A stretch of 64,000 nucleotides of DNA from contig NZ_BAGC01000033.1 in NCBI RefSeq assembly GCF_000308655.1, positions 62,001 to 126,000 on the forward strand, written 5' to 3'. The first letter of the stretch is position 1. Every line of letters begins with the position of its first letter. A program made the position numbers and the translations under genes. Shown here piece after piece: positions 1 to 9,662 of this stretch. The stretch is from Nocardia niigatensis NBRC 100131. GTDB taxonomy: Bacteria > Actinomycetota > Actinomycetes > Mycobacteriales > Mycobacteriaceae. The notes beneath the pieces are model-generated. The model was given only the letters and a program-made list of their open reading frames with translations, searched no databases and was not told where the DNA came from.

Positions 1-1
1 C

Positions 2-1831
2 CGGGCCGGCGTCATCGAGGCGCACCGTGCGGCGCTGACCGCGCAGACGGCGCTGCAGCGGGAGGTGTGGCGACGGGCCCGTGCCGCGACCGTCGGCGCC
101 GAGGACGCCAGCCACGCTGTGTCGGCGGCAGCCGCGGCAGTTCCGGCCGGTGCGCAGCAGGCTCCGGTCCCGCCGAGCACTCCGGTGTTCCTCGCCCCCG
201 AGGGCGCCTTCAAGCCCCTGGCCCGCACCGCGGTGTCGCGGCTGGACCGGGCGGCGCTCGAGCGGCTGGCCGCCGGAGAGCTGAGCGCGGTGTTCGGCCG
301 CACGCATCAGCGCACCGGCGTCGAGGTGACGGCCCGGCTGGCGGCCACCACGCCGCTCACCCTCACCGAGATCGAGTCGATCGAGGTGTACGGCGGCACC
401 GGCAACGGTCGCGTGCTGGCCCGCTTCGACGGGGATCCGCGGGCGGCCGCCCTGCAGGCTGCCGAGGTGTTCGCCCTGTACACCGGGATGCCGCTGTGCC
501 TGTCGGGCAGCACACTCACCGGCGGCGTCGGGGAGACCGAGGCCGGATTCGGCAGCGGCATCCTGGATCTGGTGGTGGACCGGCTCGATCTGGTGCCGCG
601 CCCGTTCCTGCAGGCGACCGCCACCCTCGACGGCGGCGCGGCCCTGGCCGTCACCGTGATGGTGGCCGAGCGGCTCGGCGCCGAGGTCGGCCCGGGCCAG
701 GCGGTGCCACGGGTGCTGCTCAACGAGTTCCACATGGCGCACCTGGCGCGCGGCGACCAGGCCATCGCCATGGGCCCGGAATTCGCCGAGTACACCGGCG
801 TGCGGGCGACCCGCCTGCCCACCGGCGGACTGCTGCTGGTGGATCGGGTGCTGCGCTTCGACGGCGAACGCGGCAACCTCGAATCCGCTTCGTACGACAC
901 CGAATACGATTCACCGGCCGACTCCTGGTACTACGGCGACACCGCCAACGACTCCATGCCTCACTTCGTCTACATGGAGACCTCGCTGCAGGCGGCGCTG
1001 CTCATGGGCTACTACGCGGGGCCGACGCTGACCCAGCCGGGTACCACCCTGAGCCTGCGCAACCTGGGCGGCACCGCGACAGTGCTGCGGCAGGTCGACC
1101 TGCGCGGCAAGACGATTCAGCAATCCTCGCGGCTACTGTCGACCACCATCCTGCCGGGTTCCTCGCTGCAGACCTTCGACTACACCCTCAGCGTCGACGG
1201 TGAGCCGTTCTACCGCGGCGAGACCATGTTCGGCTACTTCAGCGATCAGGCGTTGGGCAACCAGACCGGTCTCGACGCCGGAAAGTACGTGCCGAGCTGG
1301 CTGTCGGAGCATCCCGGGGCCGCCCCGCGCGTCATCGACGTGGCCGCGCGCCGCGCCGATCCCGCGTCGCCGGCCTGCTCGCGACGCAAGCTGGCGCTCA
1401 TCGACCGGGTCGAGGTGGTCGACGAGGGCGGCAACTACGGTGCGGGCTACCTGCGTTCGCTGCGCACCATCGATCCGCAGGACTGGTTCTTCGCCCGGCA
1501 CTTCCACCTGGACCCGGTGATCCCGGGTTCGCTGGGCGTCGAGTCGGTGATCCACGCCGTGCAGGAGTGGATGCTCGACGCCGGATTCGCCGACGGCATG
1601 GCCGATCCGGTGTTCCGGATTCCCCGCGACATCGCCTTCAGCTGGCGCTACCGCGGCCAGTTCCTGCCCACCGACGGCACCGTCGAGCTCGAGGCGCACA
1701 TCAAGTCGGTGCACCGCGGGCCGCACGGCGCGACCGTCGTGGTGGACGGCTCGCTGTGGAAGCCGGGCCTGCGCATCTACGAGCTGATCGACCTGGCCAT
1801 CGAACTCGCCGACCGAAAGGCGCTGTCGTGA
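2..1831 (+). CDS. PUFA-synthase-like (PfaC-type) protein, C-terminal dehydratase part, 5' truncated
   Basis: The reading frame is open to the window edge, so only about 609 C-terminal residues are seen. After an Ala/Pro-rich linker come two FabA-like hotdog dehydratase domains. The first (about residues 270-430) carries the DSPADSWYY and MPHFVYMETSLQ segments seen in the degenerate first DH of PUFA synthases. The second has HFHLDPVIPGSLGVE with the catalytic-type His at residue 500. This tandem arrangement is the known C-terminus of PfaC and heterocyst-glycolipid synthases, which act on acyl chains held on tandem ACPs. The stop overlaps the start of the PfaD-like gene by 4 nt. The KS, CLF, AT and ACP parts must lie upstream and cannot be judged. 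The product chain is unknown; the gene may make a polyene, hydroxy or saturated chain rather than a true PUFA. Confidence 0.85.
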   Translation, partial: RAGVIEAHRAALTAQTALQREVWRRARAATVGAEDASHAVSAAAAAVPAGAQQAPVPPSTPVFLAPEGAFKPLARTAVSRLDRAALERLAAGELSAVFGRTHQRTGVEVTARLAATTPLTLTEIESIEVYGGTGNGRVLARFDGDPRAAALQAAEVFALYTGMPLCLSGSTLTGGVGETEAGFGSGILDLVVDRLDLVPRPFLQATATLDGGAALAVTVMVAERLGAEVGPGQAVPRVLLNEFHMAHLARGDQAIAMGPEFAEYTGVRATRLPTGGLLLVDRVLRFDGERGNLESASYDTEYDSPADSWYYGDTANDSMPHFVYMETSLQAALLMGYYAGPTLTQPGTTLSLRNLGGTATVLRQVDLRGKTIQQSSRLLSTTILPGSSLQTFDYTLSVDGEPFYRGETMFGYFSDQALGNQTGLDAGKYVPSWLSEHPGAAPRVIDVAARRADPASPACSRRKLALIDRVEVVDEGGNYGAGYLRSLRTIDPQDWFFARHFHLDPVIPGSLGVESVIHAVQEWMLDAGFADGMADPVFRIPRDIAFSWRYRGQFLPTDGTVELEAHIKSVHRGPHGATVVVDGSLWKPGLRIYELIDLAIELADRKALS

Positions 1832-3393
1832 CCACCCTCCGGAATCCGGCCGCCGACACGGCCGAGGAGATCGCCGCGCTGCTCGGCGACCTGGACCGCC
1901 CGTGCTGGATCATCCGGCACGACGGCCGGGTCGCCGCCACCGCCGACGAGGGTCTGGCCGCCCGCGGCGGGATTCTCGCGGCGGTGGGGCCGCTGCCCCC
2001 GGAACGACTGGGCGACAGCGCCTTCCGTGCCACCCACGGGGTCCGGGCCGCCTACGCGGCCGGGGCCATGGCCAACGGCATCGCCTCGCCCGAACTGGTG
2101 ATCGCCATGGCCGAGGCGGGTTACCTGGCCAGCTATGGCGCGGCCGGGGTGCCGCCGGCCGGGGTGGAGGTCGCCCTGGCCGAGCTGTCCGCCCGGCTGC
2201 GCGGAAAGCCCTACGCCGTCAACCTGATCCACAGCCCGTCGGAGCCCGCCCTGGAACGCGCCATCGTCGATGCCTGCCTGCGCCACGACGTGCGGTGCGT
2301 GGAGGCCTCGGCGTTCATGGACCTCACCGCCGAGGTGGTGCGCTACCGGGCGGCCGGGCTCGCGGTGAATCCGCAGGGCGGCATCGAGATCCGGCACCGG
2401 ATCATCGCCAAGGTGTCGCGCGTCGAGGTGGCCGAGCTGTTCCTGCGGCCCGCGCCGCAGCGACTGGTGACGCCGCTGGTCGAGAGCGGCCGCATCACCG
2501 CCGCCCAGGGTGATCTGGTCACCAGGGTGCCGATGGCCGACGACATCACCGCGGAGGCAGATTCCGGCGGCCACACCGACCGCCGCCCGCTGGTGGTGTT
2601 GCTGCCCGAGCTCATCGCCGCCCGCGACCGCGTCGCGGGCACCGTGCCGGCCGCCGCGACGGTCCGCATCGGCGCGGCCGGCGGCATCGGCACCCCCGAC
2701 GCCGCCGCGACCGCCTTCGCCATGGGGGCGGCCTACATCGTGACCGGTTCGGTGAATCAGTCCGCGCGCGAGGCACAGCAGTGCGAGGCCACCAAGCGGC
2801 TGCTGGCCACCGCGCAGTTCGCGGACTGCGTGATGGCGCCGTCCTCGGACATGTTCGAACTCGGCGTGCAGGTGCAGGTGCTGCGGCGCGGCACCATGTT
2901 CGCCACCCGCGCGCAGCGCCTCTACGACCTCTACCGGGCCTACGACGGCATCGACTCCATCCCGGCCGAGGTCCGGGCCGATCTGGAGGCGACCCTGTTC
3001 CGCCGTCCGTTGCGGACCGTGTGGCAGGACTGCGTGGCCTTCTTCACCGAACGCGATCCCGCGCAGCTGGTTTCGGCCGAACGTGATCCGAAGGCGCGGA
3101 TGGCGTTGATCTTCCGCTGGTATCTCGGCCTGTCTTCGGGCTGGAGCATCCGCGGTGAGGCCGAGCGGGTGGCCGACTACCAGATCTGGTGCGGCCCGGC
3201 CATGGGCGGGTTCAACACCTGGGCGGCGGGCACCTATCTGGCCGAGCCCGCCAATCGCGCGGTCGCCGATATCGCCGATCAGCTCATGACCGGGGCGGCC
3301 TACCTGACCCGCGTCGCGCAGCTGCGCACCGCCGGGGTGCGGCTTCCGGCCGCGGTCGCCCGGTACCTGCCTCGTCCGATGGAGGAGCGATGA
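1828..3393 (+). CDS. pfaD: PfaD-type trans-acting enoyl reductase (2-nitropropane dioxygenase-like FMN enzyme)
   Basis: This 521-residue protein starts with GTG inside the stop of the preceding synthase. Sequence seen: an N-terminal PfaD-specific region, then a 2-nitropropane dioxygenase/FMN TIM barrel with [23 protein letters not shown] and VNQSAREA, the phosphate-binding region typical of PfaD. In PUFA and heterocyst-glycolipid systems the family reduces enoyl-ACP intermediates in trans and sets the final saturation of the chain. Its position directly after the dehydratase protein, with translational coupling, supports a dedicated role there. The length fits the family (about 520-550 residues). 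A generic nitronate monooxygenase is the alternative, but the size and context argue against it. Confidence 0.9.
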   Translation: MTTLRNPAADTAEEIAALLGDLDRPCWIIRHDGRVAATADEGLAARGGILAAVGPLPPERLGDSAFRATHGVRAAYAAGAMANGIASPELVIAMAEAGYLASYGAAGVPPAGVEVALAELSARLRGKPYAVNLIHSPSEPALERAIVDACLRHDVRCVEASAFMDLTAEVVRYRAAGLAVNPQGGIEIRHRIIAKVSRVEVAELFLRPAPQRLVTPLVESGRITAAQGDLVTRVPMADDITAEADSGGHTDRRPLVVLLPELIAARDRVAGTVPAAATVRIGAAGGIGTPDAAATAFAMGAAYIVTGSVNQSAREAQQCEATKRLLATAQFADCVMAPSSDMFELGVQVQVLRRGTMFATRAQRLYDLYRAYDGIDSIPAEVRADLEATLFRRPLRTVWQDCVAFFTERDPAQLVSAERDPKARMALIFRWYLGLSSGWSIRGEAERVADYQIWCGPAMGGFNTWAAGTYLAEPANRAVADIADQLMTGAAYLTRVAQLRTAGVRLPAAVARYLPRPMEER

Positions 3394-5072
3394 CCATTCT
3401 CGACACCGGCACCTCGGCCGGCACCACCTGGATGGTGTGCCCCGGGTGCGCGGCCATGATCTACGTCAAACGCTACGAACGCGGCGACCGGGTGTGCCCG
3501 GAATGCGACAGCCACGGCATGCTCACCGCCCCGCAGCGGATCGAGCTGCTGCTGGACCAGGACAGCGCCGTGCCCCTCGCCTACGCGGCGACCGTGCCGG
3601 ACCCGCTGATCTTCACCGACTCCCGCCCCTACCCGGACCGGCTGGCCGACGCCCGCCGCCGGACCGGGCTGGACGAGGCCGTGGCATGCGTGCGCGGCAC
3701 GCTCGGCGGGGTGCCGGTCGTGGTGGCCGCCATGGACTTCCGGTTCCTGGGCGGCAGTCTCGGCAGTGCGGTCGGCGAGGCGGTGACCACGGCCGCGGAA
3801 GTCGCACTGGCCGAACGCCGGCCGCTGATCCTGGTCACCGCCTCGGGCGGGGCGCGGATGCAGGAGGGCATCGTCGCCCTCATGCAGATGGCCAAGACCA
3901 GCGACGCGCTGCGCCGTCTCGACGACGCGGGCGTGCTGACCGTCTCGGTCATCACCGATCCCACCTACGGCGGTGTCGCGGCCTCCTATGCCACCTCCAC
4001 CGACGTGATCATCGCCGAACCCGGTGCGCGCCTGGGGTTCGCGGGCCCCCGCGTCATCCGCCAGACCATCGGCCAGACGCTGCCCGCCGGGTTCCAGACC
4101 GCGGAATTCCTGCTCGAGCACGGCGTCGTCGACATGATCTGCCACCGGTCGGCGCTGCGCGACCGGCTGATCCGGCTGGTGGGCATGACCGTTCGCCCGG
4201 CGCGGCCGTACGCCAACGACGCCGAGGCGGTGTTCACCGATCCGGCCGCGCTGGCACCCGCCGACCCGTGGGAGCGGGTGCGGGCGGCCAGGCGGCTCGG
4301 CCGGCCCACGACCTTCGATCACATCGCCGGGGCCTTCGAGGAGTTCGTCGAGCTGCACGGTGACCGCCTCGCCGCCGACTGCCCGGCCATGGTGGCCGGA
4401 CTCGCGCGCCTCGACGGGGTGCCCGTCGCGGTGATCGGCACCCAGAAGGGCCATACCGCAGCCGAACTGGCCGCGCACAACTTCGGCATGCCGACGCCGC
4501 CGGGCTACCGCAAGGCCGCGCGCGTGCTGCGGCTGGCGGCCAAGCTCGGCCTGCCGGTCGTCACCCTCATCGATACCGCCGGCGCCTACCCGGGTATCAC
4601 CGCCGAGGAGCAGGGGCAGGCGGTGGCCATCGCCGAGAACCTGAAACTGCTTGCCGGACTGCCGGTTCCGGTGGTCGCCGTGATCACCGGTGAAGGCGGT
4701 AGCGGGGGAGCGCTGGCGCTGGCGGTCGCCGACCGGGTTCTGATCTGCGAGAACGCCGTCTACTCGGTGATCAGCCCCGAGGGGTGCGCGTCCATCCTCT
4801 GGCAGGACGCCGCCGCCGCGCCCCGTGCCGCACAGGCGCTGCGGGTGGACGCCGCCGCCCTGCTCGAACTCGGCATCGCCGACGCGGTCATCCCCGAACC
4901 CGAGGGTGGTGCGGATCGGCAACCGGCCGCCGCCACCGCGCTGCTGCGCCGTGCGCTGCGGCAGGCGGTGCACGAACTGCGGGCCTGGTCCGCGTCCGAC
5001 CTGCGCGCCCACCGGCACGCACGCTTCCGAGCCTTCGGCGTCGCCCGAAACGATCTGCAGGAGAACCGATGA
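3390..5072 (+). CDS. accD: Acetyl-CoA carboxylase carboxyltransferase, fused beta (AccD) and alpha (AccA) subunits
   Basis: This 560-residue protein joins the two halves of bacterial carboxyltransferase in one chain. The N-terminus has a Cys4 zinc ribbon (C17, C20, C36, C39: CPGC and CPEC), followed by an AccD crotonase-like domain with the SGGARMQEG motif. From about residue 300 an AccA domain follows ([14 protein letters not shown], then [11 protein letters not shown] and [10 protein letters not shown]). It would transfer CO2 from carboxybiotin to acetyl-CoA to make malonyl-CoA. The gene overlaps pfaD and accB by 4 nt each, implying a private malonyl-CoA supply for the synthase. Actinomycetes usually rely on AccA3/AccD-type acyl-CoA carboxylases, so this E. 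coli-like fused form within a biosynthetic operon is notable. Confidence 0.92.
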   Translation: MTILDTGTSAGTTWMVCPGCAAMIYVKRYERGDRVCPECDSHGMLTAPQRIELLLDQDSAVPLAYAATVPDPLIFTDSRPYPDRLADARRRTGLDEAVACVRGTLGGVPVVVAAMDFRFLGGSLGSAVGEAVTTAAEVALAERRPLILVTASGGARMQEGIVALMQMAKTSDALRRLDDAGVLTVSVITDPTYGGVAASYATSTDVIIAEPGARLGFAGPRVIRQTIGQTLPAGFQTAEFLLEHGVVDMICHRSALRDRLIRLVGMTVRPARPYANDAEAVFTDPAALAPADPWERVRAARRLGRPTTFDHIAGAFEEFVELHGDRLAADCPAMVAGLARLDGVPVAVIGTQKGHTAAELAAHNFGMPTPPGYRKAARVLRLAAKLGLPVVTLIDTAGAYPGITAEEQGQAVAIAENLKLLAGLPVPVVAVITGEGGSGGALALAVADRVLICENAVYSVISPEGCASILWQDAAAAPRAAQALRVDAAALLELGIADAVIPEPEGGADRQPAAATALLRRALRQAVHELRAWSASDLRAHRHARFRAFGVARNDLQENR

Positions 5073-5638
5073 CCGACAACGGCAGCACCCTCGTTCGTCC
5101 CGATAGCACCTCGTCCGCGTCCGGCGCCGCTGTGGTGAGCGCCGCCGAGGCCGACCACAGCCTCGCGGTCCTGGCCCGGCACACCCTGGCTGTCCGCGCG
5201 GGCATCGTGCCCGCTCCCACCACGGTGATCGTGGCCAACGGGCCCGTGGTCCTGCACGTGAGCTGGGACGGCGGCCGCACCGACGGCGCGGCGGTGGCGC
5301 AGCCCGCCGGGACCGTTCAGCCCGCAGTGGCCGTCGCGGCCGCGCCGGAGGCGGGCGCGACCGCCGCGCGACCGGAAAATGGTTCGCAGACAGCGATATT
5401 CACTCTGAACGCCGAAACCGTCGGCGTCTTCTACCGGTCGCCCGAGCCCGGTGCCGCGCCCTTCGTCGCCGAGGGCGACCCGGTGCGCGCCGGTCAGCAG
5501 GTGGCCATCATCGAGGCCATGAAGCTCATGATCCCGGTGACCGCGGATCGCGAGGGTGTGGTGGCCGAATTCCGGGTCGAGGACGGCGAATCCGTGGAGC
5601 ACGGGCAGCCGCTGATCGTCTTCGAGGTGCTGCGGTGA
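5069..5638 (+). CDS. accB: Biotin carboxyl carrier protein of acetyl-CoA carboxylase
   Basis: This 189-residue protein ends in a biotinyl domain with EAMKLM; K152 is the expected biotinylation site. An N-terminal segment of about 70 residues is followed by an Ala/Pro-rich flexible linker (about residues 70-110), the usual AccB layout. It carries carboxybiotin between AccC and the fused AccDA. The start ATG overlaps the accDA stop, and its own stop overlaps the GTG of accC, so the three ACC genes should be made in balanced amounts with the synthase. It is slightly longer than E. coli AccB (156 residues) because of the linker and N-terminus. Confidence 0.92.
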   Translation: MTDNGSTLVRPDSTSSASGAAVVSAAEADHSLAVLARHTLAVRAGIVPAPTTVIVANGPVVLHVSWDGGRTDGAAVAQPAGTVQPAVAVAAAPEAGATAARPENGSQTAIFTLNAETVGVFYRSPEPGAAPFVAEGDPVRAGQQVAIIEAMKLMIPVTADREGVVAEFRVEDGESVEHGQPLIVFEVLR

Positions 5639-7023
5639 GCCCGGTCGCCGGGGTGACGCGGCCCATCCGCAAGCTGGTGGTGGCGAATCGGGGCGAGATC
5701 GCGGTGCGGATCATCCGCACCTGCGCCGAGCTCGGAATCACCACCGTGGCAGTGCATTCGGCCGCCGACCGGGATTCGCTCGCGGTGCGGATGGCCGACG
5801 AGTCGGTGCAGATCGGTCCCGGCCCGGCCAAGCGCAGCTACCTGTACGTGCCCGCGATCATCGAGGCCGCCCGCGCCACCGGCGCCGACGCTGTCCACCC
5901 GGGCTATGGATTCCTTTCGGAGAACCCCGATTTCGCCGAGGTCTGCGAGGCCGAGGGCCTGGTGTTCGTCGGCGCCCCGGCCGCGGTAATGGCCCGGCTG
6001 GGCGACAAGTCCACCGCCCGCGCCCTGATGGCCGACGCGGGCCTGCCGCTGCTGCCCGGCAGCCGCGACCCGGTCGACACCGTCGACGAGGCCCGGGATC
6101 TGGCCGGCGACATCGGATACCCGGTGATCCTCAAGGCGGTGGCCGGTGGCGGCGGCCGCGGCATGCGGGTGGTCCGCGATCCGGGCGACTTCGCGACCGC
6201 CTGGCAGCAGACCCGCGCCAACGCGACCGCCGTCTTCGGCGACGGCCGTCTCTACGTGGAGCGTTATCTCGAACCGGCCCGCCACGTGGAGGCCCAGATT
6301 CTGGCCGACACGCACGGCCGGGTGGTGCATTTGGGCCTGCGCGACTGCTCGCTGCAGCGCCGGCACCAGAAGCTGGTGGAGGAGGCGCCCGCCCCCGGGC
6401 TCTCCGACGAGCTGGCCGAGCGGATCGGCGCGGCGGCCGTGCGCGGCGCCGAGGCGGCCGGGTACGTCGGTGCGGGCACGGTCGAATTTCTGCTCGACGG
6501 GGACGGGCAGTTCTACTTCATGGAGGTGAACTGCCGTCTGCAGGTGGAACATCCGGTCACCGAGATGATCACCGGCATCGACCTGGTGGCCGAGCAGTTG
6601 CGGATCGCGGCGGGGGAGCGGCTGACCGTCGAGTCCGGCGGGAATCCGCGCGGCGTGGCCATGGAGTGCCGCGTCAATGCCGAGGATCCGGAGCGGGAAT
6701 TCGCCCCGGCCCCGGGCACTCTCACCGAATGCGTGCTGCCGGGCGGCCAGTTCGTCCGGGTCGACAGTCACATCTCGCAGGGCTATTCCATTCCGCCGCA
6801 CTATGATTCGCTACTGGAGAAAGTCGTGGTGTGGGCTCCCGACCGGGCCGCAGCCATCGACCGCATGCGGCGCGCGCTCGCGGAGACCCGCATTCGCGGC
6901 GCCGGTGTCGCCACCACGGCGGAATTCCTGCACGACGTGCTGGATCATCCCCGCTTCCGGGCCGCCGCCCACGACACGGCGTTGATCGGTTCGCTCACCG
7001 GTCCGGTGGGGGCGCGGGCATGA
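5635..7023 (+). CDS. accC: Biotin carboxylase subunit of acetyl-CoA carboxylase
   Basis: This 462-residue protein uses a GTG start overlapping the accB stop. It shows the complete biotin carboxylase layout: an N-terminal domain beginning IRKLVVANRGEIAVRII, an ATP-grasp domain with the glycine-rich GGGGRGMR loop, the EVNCRLQVEHPVTEM active-site segment, and a C-terminal cap. It carboxylates the biotin on AccB using ATP and bicarbonate. The length matches stand-alone AccC (about 450 residues); there is no BCCP fusion as in actinobacterial AccA3. It is the last of five overlap-coupled genes; the next gene starts after a 39-nt gap. Confidence 0.95.
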   Translation: MSPVAGVTRPIRKLVVANRGEIAVRIIRTCAELGITTVAVHSAADRDSLAVRMADESVQIGPGPAKRSYLYVPAIIEAARATGADAVHPGYGFLSENPDFAEVCEAEGLVFVGAPAAVMARLGDKSTARALMADAGLPLLPGSRDPVDTVDEARDLAGDIGYPVILKAVAGGGGRGMRVVRDPGDFATAWQQTRANATAVFGDGRLYVERYLEPARHVEAQILADTHGRVVHLGLRDCSLQRRHQKLVEEAPAPGLSDELAERIGAAAVRGAEAAGYVGAGTVEFLLDGDGQFYFMEVNCRLQVEHPVTEMITGIDLVAEQLRIAAGERLTVESGGNPRGVAMECRVNAEDPEREFAPAPGTLTECVLPGGQFVRVDSHISQGYSIPPHYDSLLEKVVVWAPDRAAAIDRMRRALAETRIRGAGVATTAEFLHDVLDHPRFRAAAHDTALIGSLTGPVGARA

Positions 7024-7062
7024 TGGAGGGCGGCCGCCCGCAACGCGAAGGAGCCCGCGCAG

Positions 7063-7872
7063 ATGACCGTCGACGCCTGGGCGCAGCATCCCACCGCCCG
7101 CTTTCTCGCCCATGACATGTTCGACTCGCTGCGGCGGTGGACCGATGCCATCCCTGCCGGTGAGATCCCGCTGAAATCGACGCTCGCCGCCATGGACGCG
7201 GCGGGCGTCGACCACGCCCTCCTGTCCGCCTGGTGCGCCCCGGAGGGCATCCTCATCTCCAATGACGAGGTCGCCGCCTGGGTCGCCGAAGCGCCCGACC
7301 GGTTCTCCGGCATCGCATCGGTCGACCTGCGCCGGCCGATGACGGCGGTCCGCGAGCTACGCCACCGAGTCCAGGACCAAGGTTTCAGAGCGCTGCGCGT
7401 ACTGCCCTGGCTGTGGGAGGTCCCACCCACCGACGCCCGCTTCTACCCGCTGTACGCCGCCTGCGTCGACCTCGGCATCCCCTTCTGCACCCAGGTCGGA
7501 CACACCGGCCCCCTGCGGCCATCGGAGACGGGCCGCCCGATTCCCTACATCGACCGGATAGCCCTCGACTTCCCCGAACTGACCATCGTGTGCGGCCACG
7601 TCGGCTACCCGTGGACCGAGGAGATGATCGCAGTCGCCCGCAAACACCCGGGCGTAGTCATCGACACCTCCGCCTACACCACCAAACGCCTACCGCCAGA
7701 GCTGATCTCGTACATGAAGACCCGCAGCGGCCGCCGGAAGGTGCTGTTCGGCACCAACTATCCGATGATCTTCCCCGGCCACGCCCTGGCCGGCCTGGAC
7801 GACCTGGCCCTGGACGACGAAACCCGCACCCTCTACCTGGACGGCAACGCCCGCCGCATCTTCGGACTGTGA
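7063..7872 (+). CDS. Amidohydrolase-2 family (TIM-barrel) protein with altered metal-site motifs
   Basis: This 269-residue protein has a GAAGGAG ribosome site before its ATG. Residues in common with the ACMSD/amidohydrolase-2 family are CTQVGHTGP, VCGHVGYPW and GTNYPM. The usual first-strand D-x-H-x-H reads D-A-W-A-Q here, and the usual G-S-D-Y-P reads G-T-N-Y-P, so metal binding may be changed or lost. The family carries out hydrolysis or non-oxidative decarboxylation of small organic acids. It follows accC by 39 nt and may be the sixth gene of that operon. I infer a tailoring or hydrolytic step but cannot assign a substrate. Confidence 0.7.
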   Translation: MTVDAWAQHPTARFLAHDMFDSLRRWTDAIPAGEIPLKSTLAAMDAAGVDHALLSAWCAPEGILISNDEVAAWVAEAPDRFSGIASVDLRRPMTAVRELRHRVQDQGFRALRVLPWLWEVPPTDARFYPLYAACVDLGIPFCTQVGHTGPLRPSETGRPIPYIDRIALDFPELTIVCGHVGYPWTEEMIAVARKHPGVVIDTSAYTTKRLPPELISYMKTRSGRRKVLFGTNYPMIFPGHALAGLDDLALDDETRTLYLDGNARRIFGL

Positions 7873-7937
7873 CGGCTTTCGGCGCCGCGCCACCGCACCC
7901 GCATCAATGCCCCCGGAATTCAGGGCAGTCCACATTT

Positions 7938-7957
7938 GTGAAATCGTCCTGTTTCAC
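7938..7957. promoter_or_regulatory. Short inverted repeat upstream of a secreted-protein gene
   Basis: GTGAAA and TTTCAC are separated by 8 nt in the 138-nt gap between the amidohydrolase-like gene and the exported protein gene. It could be an operator. At this length chance is quite possible, and no partner regulator is apparent. Confidence 0.2.
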
Positions 7958-8010
7958 CGTTTCGGGCATCTAACTTCAATCGACCTGACTGAAAACGATT
8001 GGGGTTATCC

Positions 8011-8511
8011 ATGAATGTGACGACCGGGACATGGCACCGGACCAGCTGGGCGGCAACGGTTTCCGTCCTTGCCGCGGCCTTGACCGTGGTGGCTGTGCCG
8101 GCGGGGTCTGCGGAGGCGATCCATCCCGCCGCAGCGTCGACCGGCTCGGCCGACGCAGGCAACTTCGAGATCGACGGCGGTCCGCAGGCCTATTTCGTGG
8201 GGTCGACCTACAACCTCGATGCCAATATGGGCGCGTCGAATATGTATGACACCCCGACGATCAGCTTCTACGACAACGGCACGTGTGTCGGCAGCACCAT
8301 GCTGGTGCCCACGGGCGGCCAGTTTCCGAGGTTCACGAGGATGCCCTGGGTTCCGACCACCGCCGGCACCCATACGCTCCAGGCAAAGACGGGTTTCATC
8401 TCGAAGGAACTCGTCGTGACGATCCAAGCCGCCCCCGCGGGAACCACGCCCGACCCACAGCCAACCCACGACCCCTGCGGAGGCCTCGGCTCCGGCAGCG
8501 CGGGACTCTGA
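8011..8511 (+). CDS. Secreted Ig-like-fold protein, unknown function
   Basis: This 166-residue protein starts at the ATG that follows a weak purine stretch. A Sec signal peptide is visible (basic TWHR, hydrophobic core to VAVPAGSAEA, likely cleavage near residue 36). The mature part has two cysteines (one in NGTCVG, one near the C-terminus) and alternating polar and hydrophobic residues typical of a small beta-sandwich. The phrase TTAGTHTLQA resembles bacterial Ig-like repeats. The C-terminus is Pro/Gly/Ser-rich. It is probably exported to the envelope. I recognise no specific family and no link to the neighbouring pathway. Confidence 0.65.
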   Translation: MNVTTGTWHRTSWAATVSVLAAALTVVAVPAGSAEAIHPAAASTGSADAGNFEIDGGPQAYFVGSTYNLDANMGASNMYDTPTISFYDNGTCVGSTMLVPTGGQFPRFTRMPWVPTTAGTHTLQAKTGFISKELVVTIQAAPAGTTPDPQPTHDPCGGLGSGSAGL

Positions 8512-8837
8512 GCCCGAGAACGACTGGGGTTCTTCGCCGGATGGAGTCCTACCAAGGTCCGGCGGCGATGATGCCAGCCGACTCCGCACCTCATGTACGC
8601 GCTCAAAGAGATGTTGCGATATCCGCCTGCACCGCAAGCATGAACGCGCACAGTCGATGGTCTGATCACGCACTGTTGGTGAGGAACTGGCGGATTACGC
8701 ACGATTCGTAGCCAATAGTGCGTGATTACACCGGTTGTGCCGCACTCTGCCTACATGGCCTACCCGGGTTCGGACCTGAGCCCTCGGCGGGTCGTCCCGG
8801 ACACTCGGTTGGCATGGGCCGGCTTCCCCCGGCAGGC
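8512..8837. other. Non-coding gap with one imperfect inverted repeat
   Basis: No convincing gene is visible in this 326-nt gap between the convergent secreted-protein gene and the ABC permease gene. The only structure is the long imperfect inverted repeat described separately at 8664-8727. Confidence 0.5.
8664..8727. repeat. Imperfect inverted repeat, 16-bp arms
   Basis: The arms GATCACGCACTGTTGG and CCAATAGTGCGTGATT pair with two mismatches around a 32-nt centre, which holds a third, partial copy of the ATTACGCAC core. It lies between two convergent genes. It may be a terminator-like structure or the footprint of a small mobile element; no transposase is present. Confidence 0.4.
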
Positions 8838-9662
8838 CTACTTGAGGCCTGAGCGGACGAAGGCATTCACGATGTGTCGTTGCAGGACCAGGTAGAGCAG
8901 CAGGACTGGGAGGCAGGCCAGGCCGGCCACTGCCATCAGGGGGCCCCATTGGTCGCCCTCGGTGCCCATGAAGCTGCGCAGGCCCAGTTGCAGGACGGAG
9001 TTGGAGCGGCGGAGGACTACTGCGGGCCAGAAGTATTCGTTCCAGGCGTTGATGAACAGGAGAATTCCCAACGCTGCCAGAGCGGGTCGCAGGTTCGGGA
9101 CCACTACCGTCCACAGGATCGACCAGGACGAGCGGCCGTCGATGCGGGCCGCGGCCACCAGCTCCTTGGGGAAGGCGGCCAAGTGCTGGCGCAGGAGCAG
9201 CACGGCCAATGCCGAGCACAGGGTGGGCAGTACTGCGCCGACCAGGGTGTCGAGTAGGCCCAGGCGGGTCAGAAGGATGTAGTTGGGCAGCATGCTGACC
9301 TGGAACGGGACCAGCCAGGTGCCGACGAAAGCCAGGTACAGCAGCCGCTGGAAGCGGAAGGTGTACAGGCCGAAGGCGTACGCGGCGAGCAGGGCGATGA
9401 GCAGCTGACCCGACGCCGAGAGTGCCGCCACCACAAAGGTATTGAGGACCAGCCGGGGGATGTCGAGCTGGTGGGCGGCGTCGGTGAAGTTCGACAGCGA
9501 TAGCGGCCAGGGCAGCGGTGACAGGGAGGTGACGTCCTCGGGCCGGCGCAGCGCGGTCGCGAAGAGCCAGTAGATGGGGAAGACGCACACGACGGCCGTG
9601 CCCGCCAGCAGCACGTGGCCGCCGGCGGAGCGCAGCCGGTCGGGCAGGGAGGTGTCAGTCAT
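8838..9662 (-). CDS. ABC sugar/glycerophosphodiester importer permease (MalG/UgpE type)
   Basis: This protein of about 274 residues has six predicted membrane helices. Its cytoplasmic EAA-like loop includes ELVAAARIDGRSSWSI, which docks on the ATPase. The ATG chosen overlaps the stop of the upstream permease by 8 nt; a TTG 12 nt earlier is the other option. Together with the second permease, lipoprotein binding protein and UgpC-type ATPase it forms a complete CUT1-family importer. It is the last gene of the - strand operon. Family members import disaccharides, oligosaccharides or glycerol-3-phosphate derivatives; the substrate here is unproven. Confidence 0.88.
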   Translation of the reverse strand: MTDTSLPDRLRSAGGHVLLAGTAVVCVFPIYWLFATALRRPEDVTSLSPLPWPLSLSNFTDAAHQLDIPRLVLNTFVVAALSASGQLLIALLAAYAFGLYTFRFQRLLYLAFVGTWLVPFQVSMLPNYILLTRLGLLDTLVGAVLPTLCSALAVLLLRQHLAAFPKELVAAARIDGRSSWSILWTVVVPNLRPALAALGILLFINAWNEYFWPAVVLRRSNSVLQLGLRSFMGTEGDQWGPLMAVAGLACLPVLLLYLVLQRHIVNAFVRSGLK

